Shown: positions 1 to 7,897 of the stretch, one piece after another | Layout: each line of letters starts with the position of its first letter | Position numbering within the stretch: position 1 is the first letter of the stretch | Source of the DNA: Streptomyces sp. CB02400 | GTDB lineage: Bacteria; Actinomycetota; Actinomycetes; Streptomycetales; Streptomycetaceae | DNA: 64,000 nucleotides | Direction: 5' to 3' | NCBI RefSeq assembly: GCF_001905725.1 | Contig: NZ_LIWB01000006.1 | Location: 372,001 to 436,000 of the forward strand | Translations under genes and position numbers: made by a program | Notes under the pieces: generated by a model | What the model was told of the DNA's origin: nothing | Seen by the model: only the letters and a program-made list of their open reading frames with translations | The model's database searches: none

Positions 1-105
1 ACCCGCAGTGCGCGGCCAGGAGAGCCGTTCGTCGGGGCGGACCACCGCGCCGGGGGCCGGGGTGCGTCCGTCGCCGTGCAGTGTCCAGCGGACGCCGAGA
101 TCCAT
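1..105 (-). CDS. NCS2-type nucleobase permease, N-terminal fragment (partial)
   Basis: Only the first 35 codons are present; the gene runs off the left edge. The ATG is at 105-103. The N-terminus MDLGVRWTLHGDGRTPAPGA followed by VVRPDERLSWPRTAG looks like the soluble leader of Streptomyces uracil/xanthine-type NCS2 permeases, which continues into the first membrane helix outside this window. That match is from memory of the family; no membrane segment or catalytic motif is visible here. It is transcribed divergently from the thioesterase gene that starts at 281. Confidence 0.55.
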   Translation of the reverse strand, partial: MDLGVRWTLHGDGRTPAPGAVVRPDERLSWPRTAG

Positions 106-213
106 GGGCTGTCGCTTTCGTCGTGTGTGCAGCGTGTCCGGACCATTGTGAGGGCTGGGCAGGAGTGCTTCGTACAGGTGGGCGGGCGTGGCCGACCCGG
201 CTGAGCGTCTGCT

Positions 214-219
214 TAGGAT
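214..219 (+). promoter_or_regulatory. candidate -10 element for the thioesterase gene
   Basis: TAGGAT matches the -10 consensus of the main Streptomyces sigma factor and lies about 60 bases before the GTG at 281. No good -35 is visible at the expected distance (GCCGAC at 191-196 is the nearest), so this is a weak call. Confidence 0.3.
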
Positions 220-280
220 GAGGACGCGCCGCTGTTCGATGTAAACGGCACTCATCCCGTACGTCCCAGGAGTCCCACCC

Positions 281-739
281 GTGACCGCCGAAGCCCCGCT
301 CGCCCCCGCACTGCTCCACGGCCGGCTGATCCCCGTGACCGTCCACTTCGACGACCTCGACGCGCTGGGGCTGCTGCACAACGCCCGCTACCCGCTGCTC
401 GTCGAGCGGGCGTGGACCGAGCTGTGGCAGGAGAAGGGCGTCCGCTTCGACGGCGACTGGGCGGCGGCCGGCGACGCCTGCAACGCGGTCCGGGAGCTGC
501 GCATCGGCTACGAGGCCCCGGTGACCCGCGCCGGTACGTACGCGGTCCACCTGTGGCTGGAGCGGCTCGGCAGGACCGGACTGACGTACGGCTTCCGCTT
601 CTGCTCGCAGGACGGGGCGGTGACCTACGCGCGGGGCAGCCGGGTGCTGGTGCGGCTGGACGCCACGACCCTGCGCCCGGTGCCCTGGAGCGAGACGTTC
701 AGGGACGGGGCTCGGGAACTGCTGCTTCCGGACGCGTGA
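281..739 (+). CDS. acyl-CoA thioesterase, hotdog fold (4HBT family)
   Basis: A 152-aa protein, the usual length for single hotdog-fold thioesterases that hydrolyse acyl-CoA or acyl-carrier thioesters in the cytoplasm. Residues about 18-45 read VHFDDLDALGLLHNARYPLL, the 4HBT pattern of a conserved Asp (D-x-x-G) followed by HNARY on the hot-dog helix. The rest alternates beta strands typical of the fold (VHLWLERLGRTGLTYGFRF). The GTG start at 281 is chosen because CCAGGAG lies 8-10 bases upstream and the N-terminus fits the family. The MFS gene converges on it and ends at 699, overlapping the last ~40 bases in antisense. The substrate cannot be told from sequence. Confidence 0.8.
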   Translation: MTAEAPLAPALLHGRLIPVTVHFDDLDALGLLHNARYPLLVERAWTELWQEKGVRFDGDWAAAGDACNAVRELRIGYEAPVTRAGTYAVHLWLERLGRTGLTYGFRFCSQDGAVTYARGSRVLVRLDATTLRPVPWSETFRDGARELLLPDA

Positions 740-1904
740 CCTTCGTACGGTCTCCCGCGCGCAGCACGCCCGCGAGGCCCGCGATGCCGCACGACAACAC
801 CGTCACCAGGACGAACGACACCATCAGGCTGGTCGCCTGGGCCAGCAGGCCGATCGCGCTCGGGGCGATCAGGCCCGAGGTGTAGGTGATGGTCGCGACG
901 CCCGCGATGGCCAGGCTCGGGTTGGAGCCGCTGCGCCCTGCGGCGGCGAAGCACAGCGGCACGACCACCGCGATGCCGAGCCCCATCAGCGCGAACCCGC
1001 CCATCGCCGTCGCGGGGTGCTCGGCGAACACGATCAGCAGTCCGCCCAGCAGGGCGACGACACCGCTCGCGCGGACCGTGCGCACGGCGCCGTAACGGTC
1101 CACCACACGGTCCCCGGCGATCCGGGCGACCGCCATGGTGAGCGTGAAACCGGTGGTGCAGGCCGCCGCGAGACCGGCCGAGGTCTCCAGCTGGTCGCGC
1201 AGATAGACCGCCGACCAGTCGAGGCTCGCGCCCTCCGCGAACACCGCGCAGAAGCCGATCGCGCCGATGAGCAGCGCGGAGCGGGGCGGCAGCGCGAACC
1301 GCGGCGGCGGCTCCTCGTCCTCGGCGGGCTGCAGATCGAGCACCCAGGTGCAGGCGGTCACGCCCGCCACCGTCAAGGCGGCGGCCGCGAGCGCGTGGTG
1401 CAGCCGGGCGTCCGCGCCGAGGTGGGCGGCGAGTGTGCCGGCCGCCGAGCCGATCAGGGCGCCGGCGCTCCACATGCCGTGCAGCCCCGACATGATCGAC
1501 TTGTCGAGCCGGTTCTCCACCTCCACGCCCAGCGCGTTCATCGCCACGTCGGACATGCCGGCCGTGGCGCCGTAGACGAACAGGGCCAGGCAGAGGGTGA
1601 GCAGGTTCGGGGCGATCGACGGCAGGGTCAGCGCGAGCGTCCACAGCGCGATCAGGCCGCGCAGCGCCGTGCGGGCGCCGAAGCGGTGGCTGATGCTGCC
1701 CGCGAGCGGCATCGCGAGGGACGCCCCGAGCGCGGGGAAGGCGAGCGCGAGGCCCAACTGCCCGGCGCTCACCCCGGCGTGGTCCTGGATCCAGGGGACG
1801 CGGGTGGCGAACGAGCCGGTGACGGCGCCGTGCACGGCGAACACGGCGGCCACGGCGTACCGCGCCCGTCTCACATCGCGCTGCTGATGGACCACTGCGC
1901 TCAT
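699..1904 (-). CDS. MFS transporter
   Basis: A 401-aa major facilitator with about 12 predicted membrane helices. The N-terminal half has the MFS loop 2-3 region (LAMPLAGSISHRFGARTALRG). It opens MSAVVHQQRDVRRARYAVAA and ends VTRPEAAVPEPRP. The ATG at 1904-1902 is preferred over upstream in-frame codons because GGGAGGGGCGGGACA sits directly before it and the protein then begins just ahead of the first helix. It is divergent from the ROK regulator at 1998 across a 93-bp intergenic region holding an inverted repeat. MFS/ROK pairs are commonly sugar or sugar-derivative efflux or uptake systems controlled by the adjacent repressor; the substrate is unknown. The 3' end overlaps the thioesterase gene in antisense by about 40 bp. 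Confidence 0.85.
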   Translation of the reverse strand: MSAVVHQQRDVRRARYAVAAVFAVHGAVTGSFATRVPWIQDHAGVSAGQLGLALAFPALGASLAMPLAGSISHRFGARTALRGLIALWTLALTLPSIAPNLLTLCLALFVYGATAGMSDVAMNALGVEVENRLDKSIMSGLHGMWSAGALIGSAAGTLAAHLGADARLHHALAAAALTVAGVTACTWVLDLQPAEDEEPPPRFALPPRSALLIGAIGFCAVFAEGASLDWSAVYLRDQLETSAGLAAACTTGFTLTMAVARIAGDRVVDRYGAVRTVRASGVVALLGGLLIVFAEHPATAMGGFALMGLGIAVVVPLCFAAAGRSGSNPSLAIAGVATITYTSGLIAPSAIGLLAQATSLMVSFVLVTVLSCGIAGLAGVLRAGDRTKVTRPEAAVPEPRP

Positions 1905-1950
1905 TGTCCCGCCCCTCCCGGTCGTCGGTTTCCGCACGCGCCGCCGTAAA

Positions 1951-1973
1951 CTATCAGGAACCCTGCCTGAAAG
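1951..1973. promoter_or_regulatory. inverted repeat, candidate operator for the MFS/ROK pair
   Basis: CTATCAGG (1951-1958), a 7-base spacer, then CCTGAAAG (1966-1973). The half-sites match as an inverted repeat at 7 of 8 positions, with a perfect TCAGG-N7-CCTGA core. It lies in the short intergenic region between the divergent transporter and ROK regulator genes, so a ROK operator is the simplest reading. Inferred from position and symmetry only. Confidence 0.45.
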
Positions 1974-1997
1974 ATAAGGGGTATCCGGAGGCGGAGC

Positions 1998-3227
1998 ATG
2001 CGCCGACCGACCCCGCCGATCTGGAAGGATCCCGGCATGGCCGCATCCCCGAGCACCGCCAGAGCCATCAACGACCGGCTCGCCCTGCGCCTGCTCCAGC
2101 AGGAAGGCCCGCTGACCGCGGGGCAGTTGAAGCAGCTCACCGGGCTGTCCCGGCCGACCGTCGCCGACCTCGTCGAGCGGCTCACCGCCGCCGGGCTCAT
2201 CGCGGTGGCCGGCGAGGCGGGGGAGCAGCGGCGCGGCCCCAACGCCAAGCTCTACGGCATCGTCGCGGACCGGGCGCACCTGGCCGCGCTGGACGTCCGC
2301 ACCGAGGGCGTCACCGTGGTCGTGTCGGACCTCGTCGGCGAGGTCCTGGCCGAGGCCGCCCTGCCCATCACCGGGGACGCGGGCACCGGACCGGCGGTCG
2401 AGCAGGCGGTCACGCTGGTCGAGCGGACGCTGAAGGAGGCGGGCGCCGACCGGCTGCACACCGTCGGGATCGGGGCCCCCGGGCTGATCGACCCCGCGAG
2501 CGGCGAACTGCGCGACTCCACGGGGCTGCCCGAGTGGCACCGGCGCCTGGTCGCCGCACTCCAGGAACGGCTCCCCGAGGCCCGGGTCAGCGTGGAGAAC
2601 GAGACCAACCTCGCCGCGCTGGCCGAGCAGCGCGACGGCGCGGCCCGCGACCGGGACACCTTCGTCCTGCTGTGGCTGGGCCACGGCACCGGCGCCGCCG
2701 TGGTCCTCGACGGCACCCTGCGCAGGGGCGCCTCCGGCGGCACGGGCGAGATCGGCTTCCTCCCGGTCCCGGGCACGAGCGGCCCGCCGTCGGCCACCGA
2801 CTGCGCGGGCGGCTTCCACTCCCTGGTGGGGGCGGCGGCGGTCGCCCGGCTGGCGGAGGAGTACGGCGTCGTGGCGGAGCCGGGGATCGAGCCGCCGGCG
2901 GCGGGCGCGGTACGGACGGCCGTCGCGTCGGCCGGCCCCGCCTCCCCGGAGGCACGCTTCCTCGACACCCTGGCCGACCGGATCACGGTGGGCGTCGCCT
3001 CGGTGGTCGCGCTGCTCGACCCCGGCCACGTGGTCCTGGGCGGCGAAGTCGGCCAGGCAGGCGGCGAGACACTCGCCGCGCGGGTACGGGACCGCCTGGC
3101 CGCCATGTCCCCCCTGCCCGCCGACGTACGACCCAGTACCCTGGGCGGCGGCGCGGTACTCCGCGGCGCCCTCCTGACGGCCCGCGACCGGGCCCAGGAC
3201 GAACTGTTCGGCGTGCCCGGACACTGA
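1998..3227 (+). CDS. ROK-family transcriptional regulator
   Basis: A 409-aa NagC/XylR-type protein. A winged helix occupies about residues 17-75 (LRLLQQEGPLTAGQLKQLTG, then SRPTVADLVERLTAAGLI). A sugar-kinase-like ROK domain fills the rest, with VSVENETNLAALAEQ and the LWLGHGTGAAVVLDG strand-loop. The usual ROK zinc cluster (CxCGxxGCxE) is not present: the equivalent stretch reads PPSATDCAGGF with a single Cys, so metal-dependent sugar sensing is doubtful. The ATG at 1998 has GGAGGCGGAGC in front; the ATG at 2037 (MAASPSTARA) is a workable alternative. Divergent from the MFS transporter, which it probably represses. No ligand can be named. Confidence 0.85.
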   Translation: MRRPTPPIWKDPGMAASPSTARAINDRLALRLLQQEGPLTAGQLKQLTGLSRPTVADLVERLTAAGLIAVAGEAGEQRRGPNAKLYGIVADRAHLAALDVRTEGVTVVVSDLVGEVLAEAALPITGDAGTGPAVEQAVTLVERTLKEAGADRLHTVGIGAPGLIDPASGELRDSTGLPEWHRRLVAALQERLPEARVSVENETNLAALAEQRDGAARDRDTFVLLWLGHGTGAAVVLDGTLRRGASGGTGEIGFLPVPGTSGPPSATDCAGGFHSLVGAAAVARLAEEYGVVAEPGIEPPAAGAVRTAVASAGPASPEARFLDTLADRITVGVASVVALLDPGHVVLGGEVGQAGGETLAARVRDRLAAMSPLPADVRPSTLGGGAVLRGALLTARDRAQDELFGVPGH

Positions 3228-3298
3228 GGAGGCCCGGCAGCGCCCCGAGGGGACGCGGGACCGTACCGACGTGCGGCTGCCGCCGTGCGGGCACGACA

Positions 3299-3345
3299 GC
3301 GCCCCAAAGGGGCGCGGGGAACTGCGCGACCAGCCACGACGGCGC
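3299..3345. repeat. Streptomyces-type short interspersed repeat with hairpin
   Basis: GCGCCCCAAAGGGGCGC (3299-3315) is a 7-bp stem with a 3-base loop. It is followed by GGGGAACTGCGCGACCAGCC, a sequence I recognise as dispersed many times in Streptomyces genomes. It lies between the 3' ends of the convergent ROK and oxidoreductase genes and could end transcription from either side. The dispersed-repeat status is from memory; only one full copy was noticed in this window. Confidence 0.6.
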
Positions 3346-3487
3346 CGCGGACGATCGACGGCACATCACCGCACTTCCGGCGGAGCGCCCTGCTGCTCGC
3401 AGGCTGTGGGGCCCGGGGAGAGCCCTCGCCGAGGGGCGTTCCGGTCGCGTGCCCGCCGTGGTGGGGGGTGGGAGGCGGACCTCCCGC

Positions 3488-4246
3488 TCACCGGTGGGCG
3501 GCGCGGGCTCCGGACCGTTTCGTCAGGTACTCGTCGAACGTGCCCTTGCCGACCGCTCGCTCCGGGGCGAGGTGGCCGCCCGCGCGGAAGGCGTCGTAGG
3601 ACGCGCCGCGCAGCGGGATCCTCACCACCGCGCGGCGGCGGCCCGTGGCCTTCAGATACGCGCGGGCCAGGGAGTCGAACGTCCGGACCTCCGGGCCGCC
3701 CATGTCGTCGACGCGGCCCGCCGGCTCGCCCTGGGCCAGCTCGGCCAGGCGGTCCGCGACCTCCGTGACGTCGACCGGCTGGTCCTTCACCCGGGCCGGC
3801 AGCAGCAGGACCGGCAGCCTGGCCATGCCCTGGAGGACCGTGAACACCAGGTCGTGGAACTGGGTGGCGCGCAGCACCGTCCAGCCCAGCCCCGACTCCT
3901 CGACCAGCCGCTCCACGGCCAGCTTGGACTTGTAGTAGCCGAACGGCACCCGGTCGACACCGACGATCGAGATGTACACGAGGTGTCCGACCCCGGCCCG
4001 CCGGGCCGCCGCGATCAGGTTCCGCGCGGCCTTCTCGTCACCACCGCGCGGTGACGTCGCGCAGTGCACGATCGTGTCCACGCCCGTGACGGCCTCGTCC
4101 AGCGCCGGCCCGCCTTCGCGCAGATCGACGGCGTACGGCTGAGCGTGCCGGCTGAGCCCCCGCACCTCGTGTCCGCCCGTCCGCAGCCGCGTGACGACGT
4201 GCCGGCCGAGCGTTCCGGTACCGCCGGTCACCAGGATCGTGCTCAT
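3488..4246 (-). CDS. NmrA-like / atypical SDR NAD(P)-binding protein
   Basis: A 252-aa Rossmann protein. The N-terminus MSTILVTGGTGTLGRHVVTR carries the GxxGxxG dinucleotide-binding motif of extended or atypical SDRs. A YISIVGVDRVPFGYYKSKLA segment near residue 105 preserves a YxxxK pair, so catalytic residues may be retained, although NmrA-like members often act as redox-sensing or quinone-reducing proteins. The ATG at 4246-4244 follows GGGACGGAAC and gives the glycine-rich loop its usual distance from the N-terminus; longer upstream extensions are low-complexity. Flanked by the chitinase on the same strand (about 210 bp away) and the convergent ROK gene, so probably monocistronic. Substrate unknown. 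Confidence 0.8.
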   Translation of the reverse strand: MSTILVTGGTGTLGRHVVTRLRTGGHEVRGLSRHAQPYAVDLREGGPALDEAVTGVDTIVHCATSPRGGDEKAARNLIAAARRAGVGHLVYISIVGVDRVPFGYYKSKLAVERLVEESGLGWTVLRATQFHDLVFTVLQGMARLPVLLLPARVKDQPVDVTEVADRLAELAQGEPAGRVDDMGGPEVRTFDSLARAYLKATGRRRAVVRIPLRGASYDAFRAGGHLAPERAVGKGTFDEYLTKRSGARAAHR

Positions 4247-4458
4247 GCTGTTCCGTCCCTTCGGACACCCTGCGCTCCCCGTCGGAGCGCCCCGCGTCTG
4301 CCGGGACGGATCGACCACCGCCGGATGTGACATCGGTCCGGGACCCGCCCCGTACGGAGTCCAGCTTCTCCGGGTCCGGTACCGGGCGCATCCGCGCGTG
4401 GTGAGGCCCGGCGGCGGGCAAGGGCCGTCGTCACCGCCGCCGGGCCGGTCTGTGAGGG

Positions 4459-6783
4459 TCAGCAGGTTCCCTGGTCCCGCCACACTCCCCATTCGCCGGT
4501 GGTGCCGGGCTCCTCGCCCTTCGTCCACCACTGCGCCTTCCAGACGTGGCCCCCGTGGGACACCACGCTGCCCCCGCCGTACGAGGCCGAGGCGTCCCAG
4601 GCCGGGTCCGCGCAGTCGCCGGGCGGCGTCGTGGGCGGGTCGGTCGGCGTCGTGCCGCCGCCCGGTTCGACGACGGTCGTCCCGCGCGCCAGGTCCCCGA
4701 CGAGGGCGTACGCCTTGCCGCCGATCGTCACCGTCCAGTTCGACGGGGTCGACACCGGCAGGTAGTAGTTGAACGACAGGTCGACGGTCGCGCCCGGCGC
4801 CAGCGACTGCCACGCCGGCAGCTTCAGCGACACCCGGTGGAAGTCGCCCTTCAGGCCGCCCACGTTGCCGCCCGTGTGGTCGCTGCTGACGACCTTGGTG
4901 CCGAAACCGGACTGGTCGGAGGCGTTCCCCGGGGCCGAGGTCGCGTAGTCGAACTGGAACTCCGTGCCGCCCGGCAGCGCGGTCTTCGTGTTGTTCGTGA
5001 TCCGCAGCTTGGGCGTGATCGGGTAGTTGGAGTCACCCAGCTTGAAGTCCGTGAACTCCACGCCCACGTTCACGGCCTCCGACGGCAGGTCCGCGTTCGA
5101 CTTCTTCGCGCCGTACGGCGTGGCCGCCTTGAACTTGTCGTACATCAGCGAGGTGAGCGTGTCGCCCGTCTCGTACTGGCCCTCGGCGGCGTTCCAGTCG
5201 TAGTCGCCGGCCAGCTCCCAGATCATGGTGCCGCCGATGCCGCGGTCCACCACGTAGTCGGCCTTGGCCCCGACCGACTGCTCGTCCTCGGTGGAGAGGA
5301 AGACCTTCTTCTCGGCGTTCCACAGCCAGGGGGCGACCAGCGTCGGGTCGTACTTGCGGGCGTACGTGCCCGTCAGCTCGGTGTCCGCCGGGAAGCCGTA
5401 GTCGGTGACGTAGTCGCCGACGATCCCCTTCTCGAGGTTCTTGGCGTGCCACATCGGGTTGGAGCCCGCCGGGGACTCCTTGCCGTTGGTGTCGAGGTCG
5501 TGCCAGAGGTTGTCGATGCCGACGGCGCCGTCACCGCACTTGGTCAGGCCGGAGCCCGCCGGGCAGGAGGTGGCGGCGGCCTTGCCCCACAGGCCGTCGG
5601 TCCCGCCCTGGACGTTCTTGTGGCCGCGGGTGTAGTACGGCAGGCCGATGTTGATGCGGCCGGCCGGCATGGAGCCGCGGAAGTAGTGGTAGGCCCAGTC
5701 GGTGTTGAGGTAGCCGATGCCGCCGTACTGGGCGCTGCCGTAGACGTTGGCGGCGGCCAGCTCGGCGTCCCTGCCGTCGTCGAACAGGGAGGCGTTCGGG
5801 CCGACGTACTCGTTCCAGGCGCCGTGCAGGTCGTACGACATGATGTTGACGTAATCCAGGTACTTCTGGACCTGGAAGGTCTCCATGCCGCGCAGCAGAT
5901 AGCCGGACGAGGGGGCGGCCACGGTGAGCATGTAGTGCCTGCCGTCCGCCGCGCCCGCGCGGTCCAGCTTCTCGCGCAGCGTCTTCATCAGCGCCGCGTA
6001 GCCCTTGACCAGCCCGGCCCGGCGGGCGTTGGCGAAGGACCAGTCGAGCGGGTTGCCCGCGTCCTTCATCGTCGTCGGGTACTCGTAGTCGATGTCGACG
6101 CCGTTGAAGCCGTACGTCCGGATGAAGTCGACCGCCGAGTCGGCGAAGGTGTCGATGCCGGCCTGGTTGACCGAGCCGTCGGCGTTGGTGGCCATCGAGT
6201 AGAAGCCGCCGGAGTCCACGCGGTTTCCGCTGTCGTCGATGTAGCCGCCGGTCTCGGCCCAACCGCCCACCGAGATCAGCGTCTTGACGTCCGGGTGCTG
6301 CTTCTTGAACTTGTTGAGCAGGTTGAAGTGGCCCTTGTAGGGAAGCTGCGGGTCCATCTCCGCGCCGGCCACGCCGGGCCATGTCATGCCCGTCGCCGGG
6401 TTGGTGGCGGTGTCCGAGCCGACCGAGATCTTGTTGCCCTTGTCGATGTGCGCGAACGCGTAGTTGATGTGGGTGATCTTGTCCCACGGGATGTCGGACG
6501 CGAGGTAGGCGGGCTTCCCGTCCTTGCCGGTGCGCCAGCCGGTGAAGTAGCCGATCACCCGGCGCTGGTGGTCGGCGCCCATCTTCTCCCGGCCGGCCGA
6601 GTCGTAGACCGAGCAGTACGGGACGTCGACGCCCGGCGTCGAGTACAGCCCGTCGGGACGACAGGACTCCTGGTCGGCGGCGTGCGAGACGGTGGCCGGG
6701 AGGGCGGCGAGCAGCAGGCCGGCGACGGCGGCGGCGGAGGCGAGCAGCGCGGGTCTCGCTCCGGGGCGTGAGGGGGACGGCAC
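4459..6783 (-). CDS. secreted GH18 chitinase with CBM5/12 chitin-binding domain
   Basis: A 774-aa exported chitinase that cleaves beta-1,4-GlcNAc polymers outside the cell. Residues 1 to about 37 form a Sec-type signal peptide (LLASAAAVAGLLLAALPATV, then SHA-AD). The GH18 barrel spans about 65-550, with the active-site strand FNGVDIDYEYP: D230, D232 and the acid/base E234 are present, with Tyr in place of the common Trp and Asn in place of the first Asp of the motif. A beta-sandwich domain follows (about 570-710), then a Thr/Pro linker and a C-terminal CBM5/12 module (ADPAWDASASYGGGSVVSHG, ending GVWRDQGTC). The GTG start at 6783-6781 is chosen because GGAGAGGAACC precedes it and the signal peptide then begins normally. 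Its promoter carries chitinase-type operator repeats, so induction by chito-oligosaccharides through DasR is likely. Confidence 0.93.
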   Translation of the reverse strand: MPSPSRPGARPALLASAAAVAGLLLAALPATVSHAADQESCRPDGLYSTPGVDVPYCSVYDSAGREKMGADHQRRVIGYFTGWRTGKDGKPAYLASDIPWDKITHINYAFAHIDKGNKISVGSDTATNPATGMTWPGVAGAEMDPQLPYKGHFNLLNKFKKQHPDVKTLISVGGWAETGGYIDDSGNRVDSGGFYSMATNADGSVNQAGIDTFADSAVDFIRTYGFNGVDIDYEYPTTMKDAGNPLDWSFANARRAGLVKGYAALMKTLREKLDRAGAADGRHYMLTVAAPSSGYLLRGMETFQVQKYLDYVNIMSYDLHGAWNEYVGPNASLFDDGRDAELAAANVYGSAQYGGIGYLNTDWAYHYFRGSMPAGRINIGLPYYTRGHKNVQGGTDGLWGKAAATSCPAGSGLTKCGDGAVGIDNLWHDLDTNGKESPAGSNPMWHAKNLEKGIVGDYVTDYGFPADTELTGTYARKYDPTLVAPWLWNAEKKVFLSTEDEQSVGAKADYVVDRGIGGTMIWELAGDYDWNAAEGQYETGDTLTSLMYDKFKAATPYGAKKSNADLPSEAVNVGVEFTDFKLGDSNYPITPKLRITNNTKTALPGGTEFQFDYATSAPGNASDQSGFGTKVVSSDHTGGNVGGLKGDFHRVSLKLPAWQSLAPGATVDLSFNYYLPVSTPSNWTVTIGGKAYALVGDLARGTTVVEPGGGTTPTDPPTTPPGDCADPAWDASASYGGGSVVSHGGHVWKAQWWTKGEEPGTTGEWGVWRDQGTC

Positions 6784-6814
6784 AGTGGGTTCCTCTCCAG
6801 GGAAGTTGGCTCGG

Positions 6815-6856
6815 ACCCTAAGAGGACTAGACCAAAGCGTCAATAGGTATGGACCA
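6815..6856 (-). promoter_or_regulatory. chitinase promoter with two dre-like operator repeats
   Basis: On the minus strand TTGACG (6843-6838) and TAGGGT (6820-6815) are 17 bases apart, a near-consensus housekeeping promoter about 30 bases before the GTG. TGGTCCATACCT (6856-6845) ends just upstream of the -35, and TGGTCTAGTCCT (6834-6823) lies in the spacer; their starts are 22 bp apart, two helical turns. Both resemble the 12-bp direct repeats known from Streptomyces chitinase promoters, and the second matches the DasR site pattern TGGTCTAGACCA at 10 of 12 positions. Repression by DasR and relief by GlcNAc-6-P/GlcN-6-P is inferred. Confidence 0.75.
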
Positions 6857-7008
6857 ATTTGGCGAGCCGTCAAGGAAGCTCCCCGGCGGGGGAGTTGCCT
6901 CCCGCGCGACCCTCGGCAGTCCTCGCGTCACCTTCTGTGAGCCACTCCACACCCCTCGCCCGCATGGAGTGCGGCCGGCCGTGGCACACTGGCCCTGTAC
7001 CAGTAGCA

Positions 7009-7135
7009 GCGCACTCCGGGGTCGGTGAAAGTCCGAACCGGCGGTTACAGTCCGCGACCCGGTCGCCTCCAGCGACCGGTTGACCAGGTGAAATTCCTGG
7101 ACCGACGGTTAAAGTCCGGATGGGAGGCAGTGCGC
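7009..7135 (+). ncRNA. FMN riboswitch (RFN element)
   Basis: The closing stem P1 is GCGCAC (7009-7014) with GTGCGC (7130-7135). Inside it are the conserved RFN blocks GGTCGGTGAAAGTCCGAACC, GGCGGTTACAGTCCGCGACC, CCAGGTGAAATTCCTGG, and ACCGACGGTTAAAGTCCGGA followed by TGGGAGGCAG. It lies about 150 bases upstream of ribE and should reduce expression of the rib operon when FMN is abundant. The expression platform is probably the 7169-7187 hairpin and the sequence leading to the ribE ribosome-binding site. Confidence 0.95.
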
Positions 7136-7168
7136 GGCGGGCGGGCATCCATGCGCGCCGCCGTACCG

Positions 7169-7187
7169 GTTCGCCCTCTGGGCGAAC
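7169..7187 (+). promoter_or_regulatory. hairpin between the FMN riboswitch and ribE
   Basis: GTTCGCCC (7169-7176), loop TCT, GGGCGAAC (7180-7187): a perfect 8-bp stem just after the aptamer. It has no U-tract, so it is either a non-canonical terminator or part of the expression platform. A second small hairpin, CTGTCG-TCAT-CGACAG, lies at 7227-7242. Confidence 0.5.
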
Positions 7188-7282
7188 TCCGTCCGGCGTC
7201 GTCCCTGGTGTCCTCGTCCGCGGTTTCTGTCGTCATCGACAGCCCCGGAGTCCGTGCCCGAAGAGGCAGGAGGACCCGGGAA

Positions 7283-7897
7283 GTGTTCACCGGAATCGTC
7301 GAAGAGCTGGGCGAGATCACCGCCGTCGAGACCCTCGACGACGCCTGTCGCTTCCGGCTGCGCGGCCCCGTCGTCACCGAAGGCGCGCAGCACGGCGACT
7401 CCATCGCCGTCAACGGCGTCTGCCTCACGGTCGTCGAGCACGAGGGCGACGAGTTCACCGCCGACGTCATGGCGGAGACCCTGAAGCGCTCCAGCCTCGG
7501 CGTCCTCGCCGTCGGCTCCCGCGTCAACCTCGAACGCCCCACGGCCGTCGGCTCCCGCCTCGGCGGTCACATCGTCCAGGGGCACGTCGACGGCACCGGC
7601 GAGATCCTCGGGCGCGAGCCGTCGGAGAACTGGGAGATCGTGAAGATCTCCCTCCCCGCCGGCCTCTCCCGCTACGTCGTGGAGAAGGGCTCCATCACCG
7701 TCGACGGCATCAGTCTCACCGTCGTCGACGCCGGGCCCGACTTCTTCACCGTCAGCCTGATCCCCACCACCCTCGCCCTGACGACCCTGGGGCTCAAGCA
7801 GCCCGGCGACCCGGTCAACCTCGAGGTGGACGTCATCGCCAAGTACGTCGAGCGGATGCTCGGCGACCGCGCCACCGGTGAGGGGGCTCCCCGGTGA
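7283..7897 (+). CDS. ribE: riboflavin synthase, alpha subunit
   Basis: A 204-aa enzyme that dismutates two 6,7-dimethyl-8-ribityllumazine molecules to riboflavin plus the pyrimidinedione. It has the two tandem lumazine-binding repeats of the family: the first starts FTGIVEELGEITAVE, and the second starts near residue 98 (LGGHIVQGHVDGTGEI) with SITVDGISLTVVD paralleling SIAVNGVCLTVVE in the first. The GTG at 7283 follows AGGAGGACCCGGGAA and gives the invariant FTGIVE N-terminus; upstream codons belong to the leader. First gene of the riboswitch-controlled operon. Its stop overlaps the start of the next gene (GTGA), implying translational coupling. Some actinomycete literature names this gene ribC or ribE1. 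Confidence 0.95.
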   Translation: MFTGIVEELGEITAVETLDDACRFRLRGPVVTEGAQHGDSIAVNGVCLTVVEHEGDEFTADVMAETLKRSSLGVLAVGSRVNLERPTAVGSRLGGHIVQGHVDGTGEILGREPSENWEIVKISLPAGLSRYVVEKGSITVDGISLTVVDAGPDFFTVSLIPTTLALTTLGLKQPGDPVNLEVDVIAKYVERMLGDRATGEGAPR

